DNA of 64,000 nucleotides, from the NCBI GenBank assembly GCA_009779755.1, contig WRDO01000001.1:1-64000 (forward strand), in the 5' to 3' direction. Positions 17,212 through 25,496 of the stretch are shown one piece after another (the first letter of the stretch is position 1; the number at the start of each line of letters is the position of its first letter). The translations under genes and the position numbers were made by a program. The notes beneath the pieces were generated by a model, which worked only from the letters and a program-made list of their open reading frames with translations, did no database searches and was not told where the DNA came from. The DNA comes from Defluviitaleaceae bacterium (lineage in GTDB: Bacteria; Bacillota; Clostridia; Lachnospirales; WQUN01).

Positions 17212-18129
17212 TTACTCCTCAAACTTTAATGTCTTTGTCATTCTGTCTTTCCCCGCTACGCTCTTCGCGAAAACATCCGTCGCGTGGGAAAGGTAGTTCC
17301 AAGGGTCGGGCATGGCGGGGCTGTAATGGGTCAGCCACAATTCCCGGACATCCGCTTTTTTGGCGATTTCCGCCGCTTCACGGAAAGTCATGTGCATGTG
17401 CGCGGCGGCTTTGGCGTGTTTTTCGGGGTTTCCGTACAGCCCTTCGCAGATGAACAAATCCGCATCGCGTACAAAGTCCGGCAAACCCGACACGGGGCGC
17501 GTATCCGTACAGTATGCCAGCTTCAAACCCCTGCGCGGCGGGCCCAGCACCATATCGTTCGTAAAGCGCCTACCATCACATACGATATCCGCGTCGTTTT
17601 GTCTTTGCAGGGGCCCCCAAAGTTGTATGGGAATGTTTTGCGCCTTCGCCCGTTCGGGGTCGAACTTGCCGCGACGCAGCAATTCCACCGTATACGCAAA
17701 GCACGGCGCGCGGTGGCGGAGCGGCAATGTCTTAATTTGAAGCATACCTTCATTATACATGTGCGGCGTATGGTTTTCCCATTCATGGAACTCAAGGGCG
17801 AACGGCAAGTCCTGCGCGATAACGCACAACGAGCCGACGATTTTTGACAGCCCGACCGGACCCAGCAGTTTTAGGGGCTCCGTACGCTCGGCGTTCGCCA
17901 TCGTCAGCAGCAACCCCGGCAGACCCGATATATGGTCGCCGTGGAAATGCGTAAAGGCAATCATGTCGATTTGCTTAAATCCCCAGCCCAGCATCCGTAA
18001 CGATACCTGCGTACCCTCGCCGCAATCAAAGAGCATCATCCGCCCATCCACACGGCAAAGCATCGAGGATAAAAAACGACCGGGTAACGGCATCATGCCC
18101 CCGGTACCTACCAAGGCTACGTCAATCAT
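17212..18129 (-). CDS. rnz: Ribonuclease Z
   Basis: tRNA 3'-processing endonuclease of the metallo-beta-lactamase fold. The N-terminus MIDVALVGTGGMMPLPGRF matches the family, FDCGEGTQVSLR is the RNase Z signature, and the zinc motif HFHGDHISGLPG is complete. Downstream ligands appear in YCTDTRP and LWLTHYSP. I place the start at 18129 because it gives the canonical N-terminus; an ATG at 18144 adds five residues. Length of about 305 residues is normal. First gene of the sigma operon. Confidence 0.95.
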   Translation of the reverse strand: MIDVALVGTGGMMPLPGRFLSSMLCRVDGRMMLFDCGEGTQVSLRMLGWGFKQIDMIAFTHFHGDHISGLPGLLLTMANAERTEPLKLLGPVGLSKIVGSLCVIAQDLPFALEFHEWENHTPHMYNEGMLQIKTLPLRHRAPCFAYTVELLRRGKFDPERAKAQNIPIQLWGPLQRQNDADIVCDGRRFTNDMVLGPPRRGLKLAYCTDTRPVSGLPDFVRDADLFICEGLYGNPEKHAKAAAHMHMTFREAAEIAKKADVRELWLTHYSPAMPDPWNYLSHATDVFAKSVAGKDRMTKTLKFEE

Positions 18130-18195
18130 TGCGTTAGTATACACATTTTAGTGATAAATAAAAACACTTGAGTTTTTGTTTAATTTTATGTACGA

Positions 18196-18382
18196 ACCGC
18201 GCGGGTGGGGGGAAGTTCCAACGTCGCTTGTGACGGAATCACACGACGGTCAGCTCCGTCGGGCAAGTGCTTGTGTCGGTCTTGGGAAGCAGCTCGACAC
18301 CAAGCACATAAGCCCGCCGTTCGCCGCTCGTCGCGCGATTCCGCCAATCGCTCCTTATGGAACTTCCCCGCACTCGCGCGGA
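18196..18382. repeat. Giant hairpin repeat, copy A
   Basis: About 187 bases that fold back on themselves almost end to end. The outer arms (18198-18220 and 18358-18380) are complementary with two mismatches, an inner GGAATC/GATTCC pairing continues, and the apex is a stem GTGCTTGTGTCGG/CCGACACCAAGCAC. A 69-base core (18255-18323) recurs in inverted orientation at 18885-18953 with one difference. No protein frame is convincing. It could be a MITE-like element or a structured RNA. Confidence 0.8.
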
Positions 18383-18415
18383 CGGATATGCACAAAGCAA
18401 ATACGTAAGGATTTG

Positions 18416-18682
18416 TTAAACCTTTGTTTCTACGCCGTATGTTTGAAGCAATTCTTCCAAGTAGGGTAGCCTTAAACGATTAAGGAACATGCCACTTTTT
18501 CTTAATTCTTTGATTAAATCGCTTGTCGCCCACATCGCATCGACGGTTTCCCTTGGTTGCAAGACTACTTCACTTATTTTCGCTTTCGATTGGAAGAGCC
18601 ATACGTCAATAATGGCGTCGTCCCAAGCGATATAACGTCTTAATTTTTTGCCGTATTTGTCGCGTATATCCAATAACTCCAT
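18416..18682 (-). pseudogene. Nudix hydrolase remnant with internal deletion
   Basis: An 88-residue open frame. The first 14 residues (MELLDIRDKYGKKL) match the N-terminus of IPP-isomerase/YfcD-like Nudix proteins, and from RRYIAWDDAIIDVWLFQSK to the end matches their C-terminal half (VVLQPRETVDAMWATSDLI). The middle of about 80 residues, including the whole Nudix box GxxxxxExxxxxxxREUxEE, is absent, so it cannot be a hydrolase. The frame is preserved, so either a recent in-frame deletion occurred or a small product has been retained. It sits between the two giant hairpin repeats, which may have promoted the deletion (inference). Confidence 0.6.
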
Positions 18683-18805
18683 TTATATTAACCCCCTAAA
18701 ACAAAAACCCCACGTTACCCCCCAACTTCGGCATAATTGGTACTGAAGTCGAATAATAACACGCACGTTTACCCCAAGCAGCTTGCTTTACCCGCGCGAA
18801 GCAAA

Positions 18806-19029
18806 CGGATTTTCAACGGGGGCTCGGCTACGGTGGGATGGTGGGATGCGTAAGCGCGCCTACGGAAAATCGGGTGAAAATCAACGAACGGCGGGCTTAT
18901 GTGCTTGGTGTCGGGCTGCTTCCCAAGACCGACACAAGCACTTGCCCGACGGAGTGGATTTTTACCCGATTCCGTGAGCGCGCGTCGCATCCCGCCATCC
19001 CGCCGTCCCGAAGCCACGGCGGTAAACCG
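18806..19029. repeat. Giant hairpin repeat, copy B (inverted)
   Basis: About 224 bases with long near-perfect self-complementarity: the segment around 18831-18850 (CGGTGGGATGGTGGGATGCG) pairs with 18986-19005, and pairing extends outward to CGGATTTT/AAACCG and inward through ACGGAAAATCGGGTG/ACCCGATTCCGT. The 69-base apex at 18885-18953 is the inverted copy of the one in copy A. It fills the space between the Nudix remnant and ung; I see no gene in 18683-19039. Confidence 0.8.
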
Positions 19030-19039
19030 TTCATTGTAT

Positions 19040-19705
19040 CTATGTAATCTGCCAATCGATTTCCGCCAACCCGTTCTCCCGCAAAAATGCATTCGCCTTG
19101 GAAAAATGTTTGCACCCGAAGAAACGTCCCCCCGCAAGCGGGCTGGGGTGCGCCGCTTTAAGCACAAGGTGATGGGGTGCGTCGATGATTTCCCCTTTGG
19201 CTTGGGCATCCTTACCCCATAATAAAAAGACCGCAGGCGTCGAGCGGTCGTTGAGCAATGATAAAATGGAATCCGTAAAGCGTTCCCATCCCTTGTTTGC
19301 GTGGGAGCGGCTTTTATATGCTTCCACGGTGAGCGTGGCGTTAAGGAGCATCACGCCTTGCCGTGCCCACTGTTCCAGATACCCGTGGTCGGGTTTTACG
19401 AAGCCTGTGTCGTCGGATAATTCCTTATAGATATTCAGCAGGGACGGTGGGATGTGTACGCCTTTTTGCACCGAAAAGGATAAACCATGCGCTTCACCGG
19501 GGCGGGCGTAAGGGTCTTGCCCCACGATCACGGCCTTTACCGATTCGTATGACGTATACCGAAGCGCGTTGAATATATCATGCATATTAGGGTATACGGT
19601 GCGCGTTTTATATTGGTGTTTCAGGAATTCACGCAATTTCGCGTAATAATCGCTTGCGAATTCCCCCGCGAGCAAGTCGTCCCAATCGTTCCCGAGTTTA
19701 ACCAT
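19040..19705 (-). CDS. ung: Uracil-DNA glycosylase, family 1
   Basis: Removes uracil from DNA in base-excision repair. The water-activating motif appears as VIVGQDPYARPGEAHGLSFS with the catalytic Asp and stacking Tyr kept; the residue after PY is Ala rather than the usual His. PPSLLNIYKEL, VLLLNATLTV and the leucine loop AAHPSPLAGGRFFG are present, as expected for Ung. Length of 221 residues is normal. The gene lies 15 bases downstream of the kinase gene on the same strand. Confidence 0.95.
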   Translation of the reverse strand: MVKLGNDWDDLLAGEFASDYYAKLREFLKHQYKTRTVYPNMHDIFNALRYTSYESVKAVIVGQDPYARPGEAHGLSFSVQKGVHIPPSLLNIYKELSDDTGFVKPDHGYLEQWARQGVMLLNATLTVEAYKSRSHANKGWERFTDSILSLLNDRSTPAVFLLWGKDAQAKGEIIDAPHHLVLKAAHPSPLAGGRFFGCKHFSKANAFLRENGLAEIDWQIT

Positions 19706-19720
19706 GTGCCGTGTTTACGC

Positions 19721-21718
19721 TTACCTGTTCTCGCCCAAATGTAATTTTACCCGTTGCAAAACCCTTTGTTTTTCGAAGGGTTTGCGTAAAAAGTCCACCG
19801 CGCCCAAGGCCATACCCTCCACTTGGTGACGGGGCGTTTCCGAAGCCGTAACGATGATAACGGGAATGTCCAGGTTCTTTTCCTTCAATAGCCGCATTAC
19901 GTCAAAGCCGGAAAGGTCCGGCATGGCGATGTCGAGCAGGATCAGATCCACTTTGTATTTATCCAGGATTTCCAAACCCATTTGACCGGTGCGCGCCGCC
20001 AATACACGATAGGAGGAGCGAAGCATTTCACTCAGCAGGGTCAATGTCGCCGGGGAATCGTCGATCGCCAATATAACGGGCTTTGCCAAGGGTTCGGCCG
20101 TATATTTGTCACGGATGTAATAGGTTAGGTAACGCTCCATGTTTTCCATATCAATGGGTTTACCGATAAAACCGTCGAAGCCCATGGCGATGAAGGTTTC
20201 TTCATCTTTACCCACCACATCGGCGGTGAGGGCGATAATGGGTCGGGTGTAACCCAGCTCACGTATTTCACGGGTCGCTTCCTCCCCGTTCATTTCGGGC
20301 ATCATATGGTCCATAAGGATAATATCGTATGTGGCGCCGTTTGCGATTTTATCCACCGCTTCCTTACCGCTTTGCGCCGTATCCACACCGATTTCGTAGT
20401 GTTCCAATATCCCTTGCGTTACATATACGTTGCTCTCCACGTCATCAACCACCAACACCCTCCCGTAAGGCATGGGTGAACGGTCGACTGTTTTATCCTG
20501 CACCGGTATAACGGTGGGGATATTCTTCGAATTCGTGAGGATCGTGTTTTGTAATTTTTCCGCGTTTTCCTTGCCGATGGTTTCCGTTCCGTCCGGTTGT
20601 TGGGGGATGGATAAGGTGATCCGCGTCCCCATGCCCGGCTCGCTTTCCACGGAGATCGAGCCGTTCATTAAGGTGAGCAACTGATTCACCACACTCATAC
20701 CCAAGCCGGTGCCCAAGACGCCGTCGTTATTATACATACCGAAGCGTGTGTATTCGGAATCGAACAGCTTTTCCTTTTGGTCCTGCGTCAGGCCGCATCC
20801 CGTGTCCTTCACTGTGAAGCTGATACGGGTTTCGCCGTCATTATTTTTTTGTATGCCTGCGGAAAGGGAGACCGAACCCGTTTGGGTATATTTAAACGCG
20901 TTGGAGAGTAAATTGTTGAGGATTTGTTTGATGCGCAGCGCGTCACCGATGAATCGTGAAGGCAGGTTTTCATCTACTTCGATATCGAACGCGAGGTTCT
21001 TGTTCTTGCCGTACACTTGGTTCAACTGTACCGTATCGTAGATGAGACGGGCGGTTTCGTACGGGATGTTGACGATTTCCAGCTTACCCGCTTCCACCTT
21101 GGCCAAATCCAATATATCGTCCAACGTTGCCATCAATAAATCCGACGACGAATGGATGCGTTTCATGGAGTCGTATACGTCGGCGGGGAGGTCTTCCTTT
21201 TGCAACATAAGCTCTACGATGCCCAAGACCGCATTCATGGGGGTGCGGATTTCATGGCTCATACGCGCAAGGAAACGCGACTTTGCGCGGCTTTCCTCTT
21301 CAGCGGTTTCACGCCTCCGTATTTCCGATTGGATACATTGGTTGTCGTGCAGGTCGCGCAGGTAGTGGATGTATCCTTGCCCGTCCCCAAGGGGTATGGG
21401 CACGATGGTAACCTCACACGGGATGGCTTCGCCGGAAAGGGTCAAGTACGTATGTTCAAACTTAAAAACGCCCTCGGAAAGGGCTTGCTTGCATGATTCG
21501 CGTATGACTTGTTCGGTGAAATCCTTGTCAGATTCATAATTGGGGTATATATAACGTGCATGGGAGATGAGGTAAGTACGGACAAGTTCGAAGGACCTGC
21601 CTTTATCACGGGCGAAGATATCGACGGCTGCCCGATTGCAATCAACCACTTCATAATCATGGTTATATAAAAAATACGCGAGGGGCAAATCATCCGTCAT
21701 ATAAACTCTATGGACCAC
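19721..21718 (-). CDS. Hybrid histidine kinase with PAS input and two receivers
   Basis: About 665 residues, soluble: a PAS-like domain at the N-terminus (LPLAYFLYNHDYEVVDCNRA), HisKA with RMSHEIRTPMNAVLGI, HATPase with GDALRIKQILNNLLSNAFKY and a GTGLGMSVVNQL lid, then two receivers, the first with LMDHMMPEMNG and GKPI, the second with LLDIAMPDLSG and RKPF. It has no HPt, unlike the two kinases at 4.8-9.9 kb. The best start is GTG at 21718, eight bases after GAGGAG; the ATG at 21700 is possible. It is transcribed from a promoter overlapping that of the divergent LCP gene. Partners are not evident. Confidence 0.9.
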   Translation of the reverse strand: MVHRVYMTDDLPLAYFLYNHDYEVVDCNRAAVDIFARDKGRSFELVRTYLISHARYIYPNYESDKDFTEQVIRESCKQALSEGVFKFEHTYLTLSGEAIPCEVTIVPIPLGDGQGYIHYLRDLHDNQCIQSEIRRRETAEEESRAKSRFLARMSHEIRTPMNAVLGIVELMLQKEDLPADVYDSMKRIHSSSDLLMATLDDILDLAKVEAGKLEIVNIPYETARLIYDTVQLNQVYGKNKNLAFDIEVDENLPSRFIGDALRIKQILNNLLSNAFKYTQTGSVSLSAGIQKNNDGETRISFTVKDTGCGLTQDQKEKLFDSEYTRFGMYNNDGVLGTGLGMSVVNQLLTLMNGSISVESEPGMGTRITLSIPQQPDGTETIGKENAEKLQNTILTNSKNIPTVIPVQDKTVDRSPMPYGRVLVVDDVESNVYVTQGILEHYEIGVDTAQSGKEAVDKIANGATYDIILMDHMMPEMNGEEATREIRELGYTRPIIALTADVVGKDEETFIAMGFDGFIGKPIDMENMERYLTYYIRDKYTAEPLAKPVILAIDDSPATLTLLSEMLRSSYRVLAARTGQMGLEILDKYKVDLILLDIAMPDLSGFDVMRLLKEKNLDIPVIIVTASETPRHQVEGMALGAVDFLRKPFEKQRVLQRVKLHLGENR

Positions 21719-21755
21719 AGCGCACACTCCTCTACAATTCCATTTTATATAATGA

Positions 21756-21795
21756 AGTATAGCATGTTGAAGAAAAAAGACCAACCATATATAAT
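21756..21795. promoter_or_regulatory. Overlapping divergent promoters (kinase minus, LCP plus)
   Basis: Plus strand: TTGAAG (21767-21772), 17-base spacer, TATAAT (21790-21795), reading to the LCP gene. Minus strand: TTGGTC (21779-21784), 17-base spacer, TATACT (21756-21761), reading to the kinase gene. The two interpenetrate, so polymerase can probably occupy only one at a time. Confidence 0.6.
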
Positions 21796-21896
21796 AAAGA
21801 ACAATAGTAACGAATGGGTAAAACCTGTTCGTATGCTTTGGAGGGTTACTTATTCTAATTAAAATATTTCATTTTTGCAAAAAACATATAAAGCGA

Positions 21897-22979
21897 TTGG
21901 TCTTGGTAGCCGGTATCGTCGCCGGTTGTTACTTATTCTTCGCCACGGCTTTTGTCGTTGTCGCGTTAACGGTGGACGGTCGCAGGGCGAACCCCCCGCG
22001 ATTGCCGGAACCGCCGCCCAACGAAATCGTAAACGGAAACCCAATCGAAACGGGATTGCCTTCCCATTTCCTTTCACCGACCCCCACACCGGAACCCGAT
22101 GACGGTTCCTTCTTCCGCCCGGCGGCGCGCACGCATTTTCTAATGTTAGGTATTGACAATATCGGCGTAGGTTTGGCCGATGCCATCATGGTGGGAACGT
22201 TTTACCGTGATACGGGCGAAATCAAGCTCATGTCCGTACCCCGCGACACGTATGTCCTTTTGTCCGATACCCGCCACGCGCAAATCCGTTCCTTGGGCCT
22301 TAACCTCCCCCAACAAATGAGAATAAACGAACTGCGGGCCTACGGGGGAAGCACTTGGGGGTCGCAATTCGTGATGCAGGAATTAAGCGATATGCTGGGT
22401 GTATCGTTCCATTATTATATCGAGGTGCGTTTACCCGCCTTCAGGCGTATCGTGAATGCCATCGGGGGCGTACATTTTAACGTACCCCGAAGAATGTACT
22501 ACTTTGACCCCGATGATAACCCGCCGTTACACATCGATTTGCAACCCGGCCCCCAGCTCATCTTGGGGCAACAGGCTGAATGGCTGGTACGTTACCGCTC
22601 AACCTACCCGAACGGCGACTTGGGACGTAATCAGATACAAATGCAATTCATGACGGCGTTGTTGCAACAGGCCCTCACCCGCGAAGCGATTATGAGTAAC
22701 CCTTTGGAATTGGCCCGCATTATCATCGAGGACGTAAACACGAACATGACCGTTATGAATGCCGTACGTTATTTGCCTTATATAACCTCCATCAATACCG
22801 AAGGCATCTCCACCTTCACCATGCCGGGTGAAGACGGATACAGGCGCGGCGTGGGCTCGGTGTTTATCCCTGATTTGGATAGGCTGCATGATGTGACGCA
22901 TGAAGTGTTCCGCGCCCGTACAGATCCCCAACCGGAAGACGATGAATCGGAAGAAGATGATCCCCATGACGAAACCTAA
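21897..22979 (+). CDS. LytR-CpsA-Psr family cell-wall ligase
   Basis: LCP proteins attach teichoic acids or other glycopolymers to peptidoglycan. One N-terminal membrane helix (VLVAGIVAGCYLFFATAFVVVAL) is followed by a Pro-rich linker and the LCP domain from about residue 80: MLGIDNIGVGLADAIMVGTF, MSVPRDTYV, INELRAYGG and RYRSTYPNGDLGRNQIQ, including the conserved Arg and Asp residues. The tail is acidic (EDDESEEDD). The usual start would be TTG at 21897, but it has no ribosome site and drops the positive N-terminal flank; the frame is open to ATT at 21852, six bases after GGAGGG, which may be the true start. Overlaps the next gene by 14 bases. Confidence 0.9.
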   Translation: MVLVAGIVAGCYLFFATAFVVVALTVDGRRANPPRLPEPPPNEIVNGNPIETGLPSHFLSPTPTPEPDDGSFFRPAARTHFLMLGIDNIGVGLADAIMVGTFYRDTGEIKLMSVPRDTYVLLSDTRHAQIRSLGLNLPQQMRINELRAYGGSTWGSQFVMQELSDMLGVSFHYYIEVRLPAFRRIVNAIGGVHFNVPRRMYYFDPDDNPPLHIDLQPGPQLILGQQAEWLVRYRSTYPNGDLGRNQIQMQFMTALLQQALTREAIMSNPLELARIIIEDVNTNMTVMNAVRYLPYITSINTEGISTFTMPGEDGYRRGVGSVFIPDLDRLHDVTHEVFRARTDPQPEDDESEEDDPHDET

Positions 22980-24024
22980 ATATCGGCAATTGGCCGACGC
23001 CTTATTATCAAAAATCGAAAGCGGGGCGCTCCCGTCTGATACCCGTTTGCCCCCTATACGGATTTTGGCAAAAGAACATGGGGTTAACAACACGACAGCA
23101 GTCAGCGCATATAAATATTTGGAGAGTATCGGGCGGGCGTATTCGCGCATGGGCAGCGGTACGTACGTGTCGAAATCCCTGCCGCAAGCAAGTGAAATCG
23201 GGGTCATCCAAAAGGACTATATCAACCTTGCGGGGAGCGATACAGACGCCGAGCATTTCCCGGCGGACGCTTTCGGGCGGTGTATCGATGAAATACTAAA
23301 AACGCAGGGGAGGACCGCTTTTTCCAAAACAATCGAAAGCGATACGCAATCACTGCATGAAACGCTGGCAGGTATCAACAACGTTGAAACCGGACAGATC
23401 ACCCTTTTAACCGACATTCAACAGGGATTGGATATCATCAAGGGCATCGGCACCAAGATCCGTATCGAAGAAGATATGTACGGCGATTTCTATTACGACG
23501 GCTTACCAAGGCAACCCCTGCGTGAAACGGACGGCAGCATCGCCTACATCAAGAGCTACGCCAAGATATTCTTGCCCGGGTTGGCTTATATGGTCGTACC
23601 GAAGACCTTGGCGGGTAAAATCACCGCACCCATCCACTGCCCCGCTTCGGCGTTCCTCCAGCGGGCGTTCGGGTTGTTCCTGCGGGAGGGTGGATTTGAC
23701 GAACATGCCGCCAATATGCGTATCATATACGGGAAACGTTACCGTAAATTAATCGCCGCGGCACGGGTATACCTTTCCGATTACGCTTCGTTCGATGAAC
23801 CGAAATCCGGATTGGCAATACGTATATATCCCAAAAAAATGGATGGGGATGAGATTGACGGGCTGTGCCGGCGGGTTTTGCAACGGAAGGTCGTAGTTTC
23901 GCCGATCTTATCGCGGCGCGGGGAGCGTCCTTGCTTTAAGCTCAGCTTTGCAACGGTACGTGAGGAAAGTATTGCCGAGGGGATAGGGATTATCGCTGCC
24001 GTTATGGCGGAGGGGGGACGGTAA
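22966..24024 (+). CDS. MocR-type GntR regulator with shortened aminotransferase domain
   Basis: An N-terminal wHTH of the GntR family (PKYRQLADALLSKIESGALP, then TAVSAYKYLESIGRAYSRMGSGTYV) is fused to a class-I-aminotransferase-like domain. In MocR/PdxR proteins that domain is about 350 residues and binds PLP; here it is about 260. The Lys region SYAKIFLPGLAYMVVP is kept, but some 90 residues between DIQQGLDIIKGIG and RIEEDMYGDFYYDG are missing, including the usual N-P-x-G stretch. It may no longer bind PLP normally. The ATG at 22966 lies within the end of the LCP gene; 374 residues are open if the frame is read from 22900. Confidence 0.82.
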   Translation: MTKPKYRQLADALLSKIESGALPSDTRLPPIRILAKEHGVNNTTAVSAYKYLESIGRAYSRMGSGTYVSKSLPQASEIGVIQKDYINLAGSDTDAEHFPADAFGRCIDEILKTQGRTAFSKTIESDTQSLHETLAGINNVETGQITLLTDIQQGLDIIKGIGTKIRIEEDMYGDFYYDGLPRQPLRETDGSIAYIKSYAKIFLPGLAYMVVPKTLAGKITAPIHCPASAFLQRAFGLFLREGGFDEHAANMRIIYGKRYRKLIAAARVYLSDYASFDEPKSGLAIRIYPKKMDGDEIDGLCRRVLQRKVVVSPILSRRGERPCFKLSFATVREESIAEGIGIIAAVMAEGGR

Positions 24025-25017
24025 TTGCGGATCATCATCGTTTCATCCCAGACGGATTTGATGCGGAGCGTGGGGAGCGAACTGGCAAGGCTTCCGTGCG
24101 CCGAAATGGTTGCGCAGGTTTCACGCGTGGCCGATACCGAGCAAAAGATAAATAATATAAATAACCATTTGGTATTGGTGGATTTGGATTCCGTAACCGA
24201 TTTATTCCGTATGCAGCAAATCAAGAACCGTTACCAGCTATATGTAATTTGCGTGTCGGGCAACGCGGCGTTCGCCTCCGCATCCTTACGCGGCGGGAGC
24301 GACGAATTTGTGCTGAAACCCGCTATTAACACACCCGTTTCCACCGTAAAATTTATCGATAATATCGTAAAGTACATAAACGCATACGCACAGCGTCAAA
24401 AAATGCCTGCGATGCGGGAGTTGAACAAAATGGTTACCAAGCATGACAGACAAAAAATCGTTGCGATCGCCTCCAGTACGGGGGGGACGAGCGCGTTGGA
24501 AGTATTGCTTGCGGGTTTGCCCGCAGACATACCGCCTATGGTCGTGGTGCAGCACATGACGTCGGGGTTTACGAAATTGTTTGCCGAACGGCTCAACGCA
24601 AATAACAAACAGCAAATACGGGAAGCGGCGACGGGTGATTATTTGATGCGCGGCACGCTTTTGCTTGCACCCGCCGACAGGCACATGAAAATGGTGCGCC
24701 GTGAAGGACGCCTTGCCGTTGAGTGCTTTGTGGGGCAAAAGCTGCACGGCGTAATGCCCGCGGCGGATATCCTGTTCGAATCGGTGGCGGAACTGGTCAA
24801 GGGTGAATCCATCGGTGTTGTGCTGACCGGTATGGGCGCGGATGGCGCACGCGGTTTAAAGGCTATGCGTGCCGCAGGCGCGAAAACGATTGGCCAGGAT
24901 GAAGCGACCTGCGTGGTGTACGGTATGCCCAAAGTAGCGAAGGACATAGGCGCGGTTATGTACGAATTGCCGCTGGATAAAATCGCGGAAAGAATCATGT
25001 CCTTGGCGCGGGAATGA
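24025..25017 (+). CDS. CheB-type protein-glutamate methylesterase with degenerate receiver
   Basis: A 330-residue protein with TTG start directly after the upstream stop and a strong GGAGGGGGGA site. The C-terminal domain (about 143-330) has the CheB catalytic triad: Ser151 in ASSTGGTSA, His177 in VVQHM and Asp273 in TGMGADG. It demethylates or deamidates chemoreceptors. The N-terminal 120 residues have the receiver layout (VDLD, VLKP) but lack the usual acidic pair near residue 10 (VSSQTD), so phospho-control is doubtful. It is not in the flagellar block at 34-44 kb, where cheC and cheD lie. Confidence 0.88.
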   Translation: MRIIIVSSQTDLMRSVGSELARLPCAEMVAQVSRVADTEQKINNINNHLVLVDLDSVTDLFRMQQIKNRYQLYVICVSGNAAFASASLRGGSDEFVLKPAINTPVSTVKFIDNIVKYINAYAQRQKMPAMRELNKMVTKHDRQKIVAIASSTGGTSALEVLLAGLPADIPPMVVVQHMTSGFTKLFAERLNANNKQQIREAATGDYLMRGTLLLAPADRHMKMVRREGRLAVECFVGQKLHGVMPAADILFESVAELVKGESIGVVLTGMGADGARGLKAMRAAGAKTIGQDEATCVVYGMPKVAKDIGAVMYELPLDKIAERIMSLARE

Positions 25018-25496
25018 ACGAACGGGAAAAGAATACCTACTTTCTTCCGGATGATGTTTTACTTCCGGATACGACGGGTGTGCTTCGGCCCGCAAACGTG
25101 GACGACAACCCCTTACTGACGGAATGGATACATGCCTTTTACATAGAAACGCTTGCAGCAAAGCCGCCGAATTTGGGGAATTTTAAGCACAATGACGTGA
25201 CTGCGGTAACAGAGAGGACCGCGGTCTTATATGTTTGGCATCCCGTGCCCGATAAACCACCCGCGGCGATGGGGATGCTTTCAACCGTCGACGACGGTAC
25301 GGAGAAGTTAAACCTTATATTCGTCCCAAAAGAAAACCGCCGCAAGGGCTACGGCAGAACCGTAGTGGCGGCGTTGTGCGGGATGGTCCGTTCAAGGGAT
25401 AAAAGACCCGTATTAAACGCCTACGCGGACAATACGGCGGCGATCCGTTTATATGAAGGATTGGGGTTTACATCAAAGCACTCCGCACGGGGGTAG
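25014..25496 (+). CDS. GNAT family N-acetyltransferase
   Basis: A 160-residue acetyltransferase. The acetyl-CoA-binding region is LNLIFVPKENRRKGYGRTVVAAL (R/Q-x-x-G-x-G/A type), and the C-terminus has the usual NTAAIRLYEGLGF. The substrate is unknown. The ATG overlaps the cheB-like stop (ATGA), so the two are coupled, though no functional link is known. The 3' end overlaps the convergent gene at 25468 by 29 bases. Confidence 0.88.
   Translation: MNEREKNTYFLPDDVLLPDTTGVLRPANVDDNPLLTEWIHAFYIETLAAKPPNLGNFKHNDVTAVTERTAVLYVWHPVPDKPPAAMGMLSTVDDGTEKLNLIFVPKENRRKGYGRTVVAALCGMVRSRDKRPVLNAYADNTAAIRLYEGLGFTSKHSARG

Noticed and set aside
18769..19209. A 146-codon minus-strand frame across hairpin B
   Set aside because: Runs through the hairpin and the start of ung; its peptide mirrors the repeat, without any known domain.
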